Assembly (NCBI RefSeq): GCF_002929535.1 | Contig: NZ_PJJO01000054.1 | Span: forward strand, 160,874 to 224,873 | DNA from: Cryobacterium sp. Y11 | Lineage (GTDB): Bacteria > Actinomycetota > Actinomycetes > Actinomycetales > Microbacteriaceae | Direction: 5' to 3' | Length of the DNA: 64,000 nucleotides | Part shown: piece by piece, positions 60,886-64,000 of the stretch | How positions within the stretch are numbered: the first letter of the stretch is position 1 | Layout of the letters: every line of letters begins with the position of its first letter | Program-made: the position numbers and the translations under genes | Notes under the pieces: model-generated | Databases searched by the model: none | What the model saw: only the letters and a program-made list of their open reading frames with translations | Told to the model about the DNA's origin: nothing

Positions 60886-61625
60886 ATTTTTAGTCCTATC
60901 AGCTAAGTACGAACCATGCAAGTACTCGGTCCCGACCTGGGGTGGAATAGAACGATTCTTACTTTGTCGAGCTTGATAACATGTCTGACTCCCGTCCGGC
61001 CCAGATGAATCCTGGCCACACCCAGCCGTTGTCAAACCTGGTCCAGCGATGCCAGCCACGCCCCTGGTCCGTCCCAGCCGACACTCTTACCCGATTCAAC
61101 AGTGTCTGAGCGGCAGGACTCACGAACAACAACGACGTTTTTAGAACTAAACGAAGACCCGAGTGCGAAAGATCGTATCGTCGAGGGAACGACAGAGCAC
61201 CTCGCTCTAAGCCAGCGTCCTTGCGCGTCTGTATCTTCAGGGCAAGGGTGGAAGCGTTCGTGGTCAGAGCGATGCCGCTGTGCCGACCGTGGGAGCGTAG
61301 AGCGCGGCGAGCATGGCCACGAGCTCTTCGAAGCCCCTGTGCAGGAGCGGCTCTCTCGGTCACCGGATCTTCTTGATGCCTTAGGCCATCAAGACATAGG
61401 CCAGACGAGTCATCTCTGCGAAGGTCATCAGTCCTTCGTGTTCTATGAACGTGAGATCAGGCCGAATATTTCTTTGGCCGTGCAGTACACCCGATGAAAA
61501 TTGCACCGGTCACTTGTTCATTTTGCGCAGGAATATCGGCCAATTTTCGAAAGAAACGCGTCGCGGTTCCCGAGTGTCGCCGATTGTCATCCCGCTAGTC
61601 CACGCGCCCGGAAAAGGTGTTTTAC
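60886..61625. other. Gene-poor stretch with unassignable fragments
   Basis: Open frames occur on both strands but none has a recognisable domain. A minus-strand phase near 61440-61370 (MTFAEMTRLAYVLMA, stop) and another near 61330 (ELVAMLAALYAPTVGTAASL) look like gene debris. No RNA gene seen. Confidence 0.35.
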
Positions 61626-62823
61626 TTACTCCACGGGGACTGAAGCTTGTTCTTCCCGGAAGAGTCGCAGTCCGATTCCTGCAGCCACCAAGGCTGCCAT
61701 CCCGAAGATCGTAAGTGCCGTAGGGAAGCCCATCACTAACAAGCCCTGAAAAACCAGGCTCCCCAGACCTAATCCGATGAACAAAACGAACGCCATCAGG
61801 CCTACAGCCTGCCCGATCGTACCGGGCAAATCCGTGACGATACCCCCCAGCAGGGGCTGCGTCATGTCGTACCCCAGAGACAGCGCGGCGATGGTTATGG
61901 CCACAACCGGTAAGGGCGCCTCGATGGCCAGGAGGAGCGCGCACACTCCGGCGATAAGCACCCCTGCCGGGATGATCTTCGCCCGGCCATAACGATCGGC
62001 TAGCTTCCCGATAATCGGGCCGAACAGGAATCCGGGAATCCCGTATCCGAGCAGCGCTAGACCAACCCCGATCGGGCCGAGCCCGAAACGTTGGACCAGG
62101 TACAGGCCAAGCCAGGTGTAGATCCCGGAGTGCAGCACGGCGTTGAGGAGCACATAGCTGTAGGTCCGCCGGCCTCGTGAGATGGACAGTAGCTTCCCGT
62201 AGGCCGCGATCACAGCATTCCACGGCGGCGCATCTCGGATCGTATGTGAGATGGGCAGCAGGAAAGCGGACAACACTCCGATTACCAAGATGCCTGCTGA
62301 GGAAACGAGGAACAAACCTTCCCAGCCGATGGTTGGTTCCGCCAGGGCGCCGGCGGTAGAGCCGACTGCGATGCCTCCGGCCATTCCACCGAACAATCAC
62401 CCGAACGCTCTGCCGCGCTGAGCGAAGGGGACCACGTCACCGATCAACGCTAAGGAGATTGGGACGACTCCGCTAGCCGCCGCCCGCGTCACAAGACGCA
62501 TCAGCATGAACATTCCGGCCGTGTCAGACAAGACTGTGCCCGCGGTGAGAGCGGCGAACGTCAACAACGAGCCGAGAATGATGGGACGTCGTCCGATCCG
62601 GTCGGAGAGCGGCCCCCATAGCAACGTCATTACCCCGTAGGGAAGCAGATAGGCCGGGACGGCTAGACCTATTGTTCCGGATTCGGTGTGGAACGCTTGC
62701 GCCAGCTGGGGCAGGATCGGGGCGACCATGAAGGCCTGCGAAAGTCAGAAACGCGGCCGCGGTGACCAGCGCGAGGAAACCACGGGGCGCCGAGTCTGAG
62801 ACCGCGCCTTCGGCAGCGGCCAT
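61626..62823 (-). pseudogene. MFS transporter pseudogene, frameshift and nonsense
   Basis: Three collinear pieces make one 12-helix MFS protein. (1) AAAEGAVSDSAPRGFLALVTAAAFLTFA in one phase. (2) After a frameshift near 62735, MVAPILPQLAQAFHTESGTIGLAVPAYLLPYGVMTLLWGPLSDRIGRRP to AQRGRAFG, ending at TGA 62397-62399. (3) In the same phase LFGGMAGGIAVGSTAGALAEPTIGWEGLFL to the end at 61626. The TGA stands where relatives usually have Trp (RGRALGWLFG-type), a one-base TGG to TGA change. Two independent lesions rule out a sequencing slip at one site. Confidence 0.8.
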
Positions 62824-63324
62824 TGGCACCTTGGTCACGTCGGAATCGTCGGTACTCAACGGCGCACGCCATGTGGAAATGGAAGGCCGAACGCGAGGGC
62901 GCACACGGCCATCCTGATCGAGTCGAGACTAGACACCATCACGCGATCGGGGGCAAGAATAGTTCGTTGACGGTCGGCTGCTGGTATGCCAACGCGCGGC
63001 GTTGTATTCTGCGTGATCATCGTTCTTTCCCCGTAAATTGGCTTGTGGCCTCGACAGCTGCCATCGGCTTACCTGATGCAAAACCCACTACAGCTCGTGA
63101 TGAAACGAATTGTAAATGCGGATGGCCGCATGCAAGCAGGCATCAACGATGGCTTCAACGATGCAGCGACTATTAGTCCAGTCGCGCCAAAAGTGAGTGT
63201 TTGGTGGGGAATGGACGCAGAGTAGTCACCATCTCATTCGATAAGAACAGGGCTGCCGTGGCTATGCCTCCGCCGTCCCGACGTGTGCCGCGCTACCTTC
63301 CGATCGTGCAAGTAGCGTGAGTGG
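62824..63324. other. Gene-poor stretch
   Basis: No supportable gene, RNA or hairpin. It contains the presumed promoter of the decayed MFS gene and the 3' flank of the decarboxylase-like gene. Confidence 0.4.
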
Positions 63325-63783
63325 TTAGGCCGTTTGTCGCGGAAGGCTCTGGTGAGTGCTGACCGCCAGGCGGTTCCACACGTTGATCGCAGCAATGGCC
63401 ATCAACAGTTGCACAATTTCTTTCTCCTCGAATGATTTCTGCACCTGCCCCCATAACGAGTCAGACACGCCTCCGTTTCCGATGAGCGTCACCGCTTCAG
63501 TGAGTGCGATGGCGGCACGTTCGCGCTCGGAGTACAGACTCGGTGCCTCCTCCCATCCAGCTAGCACATCGAGGCGGCGCTGATCGACGCCCGCCGCTCG
63601 GGCTTCACGCCCGTGCAGATCCAGGCAGTACGCACATCCGTTGATCTGCGAAGCACGAATTTTCACCAACGCCAGCAGGGCTTCACCCAGGCTCCCCGCG
63701 TGGATGTATTTCTCGAGGGCGAACATCGGTTTGTAAGCCTCGGGATCGACGTCCCGGACGGAGAGTCGTTGCTCAAATGACAT
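63325..63783 (-). CDS. Carboxymuconolactone decarboxylase-family (AhpD-like) protein
   Basis: 152 residues from ATG 63781-63783; an ATG at 63810 would add nine. EKYIHAGSLGEALLALVKIRASQINGCAYCLDLHGREARAAGV has the CxxC plus His triad (CAYCLDLH) of AhpD/CMD peroxidases, followed by SERERAAIALTEAVTLI. It probably acts as an alkylhydroperoxidase or disulfide reductase. It lies 50 bases downstream of the hydrolase gene on the same strand, a likely pair. Confidence 0.9.
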   Translation of the reverse strand: MSFEQRLSVRDVDPEAYKPMFALEKYIHAGSLGEALLALVKIRASQINGCAYCLDLHGREARAAGVDQRRLDVLAGWEEAPSLYSERERAAIALTEAVTLIGNGGVSDSLWGQVQKSFEEKEIVQLLMAIAAINVWNRLAVSTHQSLPRQTA

Positions 63784-63833
63784 TATCGTTATCTTTCTAT
63801 CTGTGTTCATGATGCTCTTACGTAGAGCAGCCG

Positions 63834-64000
63834 TTATCGTGCATGACGCGCGATGAAGTCCTCGATCAGATGCGCAATGGTGTCCAGCTGCTCATCCAAG
63901 GCGAAGTGCCCGGTATCGAGCAGGTGCAGTTCAGCGGAGGGAAGATCATCGAGGTAGGCTCGCGCGCCTGCCTCAGGGAAGAACTGATCGTTACGTCCCC
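63834..64000 (-). CDS. Alpha/beta hydrolase, C-terminal end only
   Basis: The last 54 residues read [46 protein letters not shown]. This contains the catalytic Asp (GRND) and His (TGHFAL) of an alpha/beta hydrolase. The 5' part, with the nucleophile, lies beyond the window. TAA stop at 63834-63836. Confidence 0.85.
   Translation of the reverse strand, partial: GRNDQFFPEAGARAYLDDLPSAELHLLDTGHFALDEQLDTIAHLIEDFIARHAR

Noticed and set aside
60959..61497. Two overlapping 130-residue open frames on opposite strands
   Set aside because: Neither shows a domain, coding bias or ribosome-binding site. The region looks like gene debris.
62397..62399. Recoding of TGA as tryptophan or selenocysteine
   Set aside because: The same gene carries a separate frameshift, no SECIS-like stem is obvious, and TGA serves as the normal stop for many genes in the window.
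1..64000. tRNA, rRNA or CRISPR array
   Set aside because: I found no cloverleaf with a TTCGAATC-type arm in the right context, no rRNA sequence and no regularly spaced repeats. The TTCGAAT at 12146 is only a hairpin loop.

Overview
The window is chromosomal DNA from a high-GC Gram-positive bacterium, most likely a Microbacteriaceae-type actinomycete. This rests on NucS/EndoMS mismatch repair, single-chain glycyl-tRNA synthetase, a SARP regulator, DtxR-type iron boxes, many GTG/TTG starts with Shine-Dalgarno sites, and dense use of GCGGATGCC/GGCATCCG words. The genus is inference; no rRNA or tRNA gene is visible.

Layout. 0-6.2 kb: divergent haem genes hemE (cut by the window edge) and hemA, a zinc alcohol dehydrogenase, a decaying gene with an in-frame stop, and glyS. 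6.5-9.1 kb: a membrane-protein remnant, then PadR with two tandem HAAS-like membrane proteins. 9.2-12.1 kb: a FecCD-type metal/siderophore/haem importer behind a Fur-family-like box. 12.2-16.6 kb: a beta-hydroxyacid dehydrogenase, a class A beta-lactamase-fold protein and an M13 metallopeptidase. 16.8-18.6 kb: a Schlafen/AlbA_2-type ATPase regulator behind an AT-rich perfect palindrome. 18.8-23.5 kb: pntA1-pntA2-pntB transhydrogenase and a MATE exporter. 23.7-27.9 kb: an Fbp-type ferric-iron importer with a DtxR-like box. 28.3-33.3 kb: an MFS transporter, nucS, a HAD phosphatase, and the ribulose monophosphate genes hxlB-hxlA divergent from a regulator that joins a kinase-like ATPase fold to a LuxR helix-turn-helix.

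33.5-46 kb is the most unusual block. Three regulators on the plus strand (SARP, LuxR response regulator, histidine kinase) converge on a minus-strand operon encoding a 1962-residue secreted animal-type haem peroxidase with RTX, fibronectin III and Ig-like domains, a CotA-like multicopper oxidase and a lipoprotein. Peroxidase-RTX and multicopper-oxidase families are both known from bacterial Mn(II) oxidation, so an inducible extracellular oxidation system is a reasonable hypothesis. 46.2-55.1 kb: a UvrA2-like ATPase, a DHA2 exporter, small conserved proteins, a lipoprotein, an EI24 membrane protein and a cytochrome b-type protein.

From about 55.25 kb the sequence changes: lower GC, loss of the GGATGC/GCATCC word, long gene-poor stretches and many broken genes. 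It holds a wrecked IS3 element, a PRC-barrel protein, an intact FdhF/YdeP-type molybdopterin oxidoreductase beside an fdhD pseudogene, a doubly disabled MFS pseudogene, a carboxymuconolactone decarboxylase-like protein and the end of an alpha/beta hydrolase. This looks like acquired DNA that is eroding.

Three families of short hairpin repeats lie between genes in the first 22 kb.
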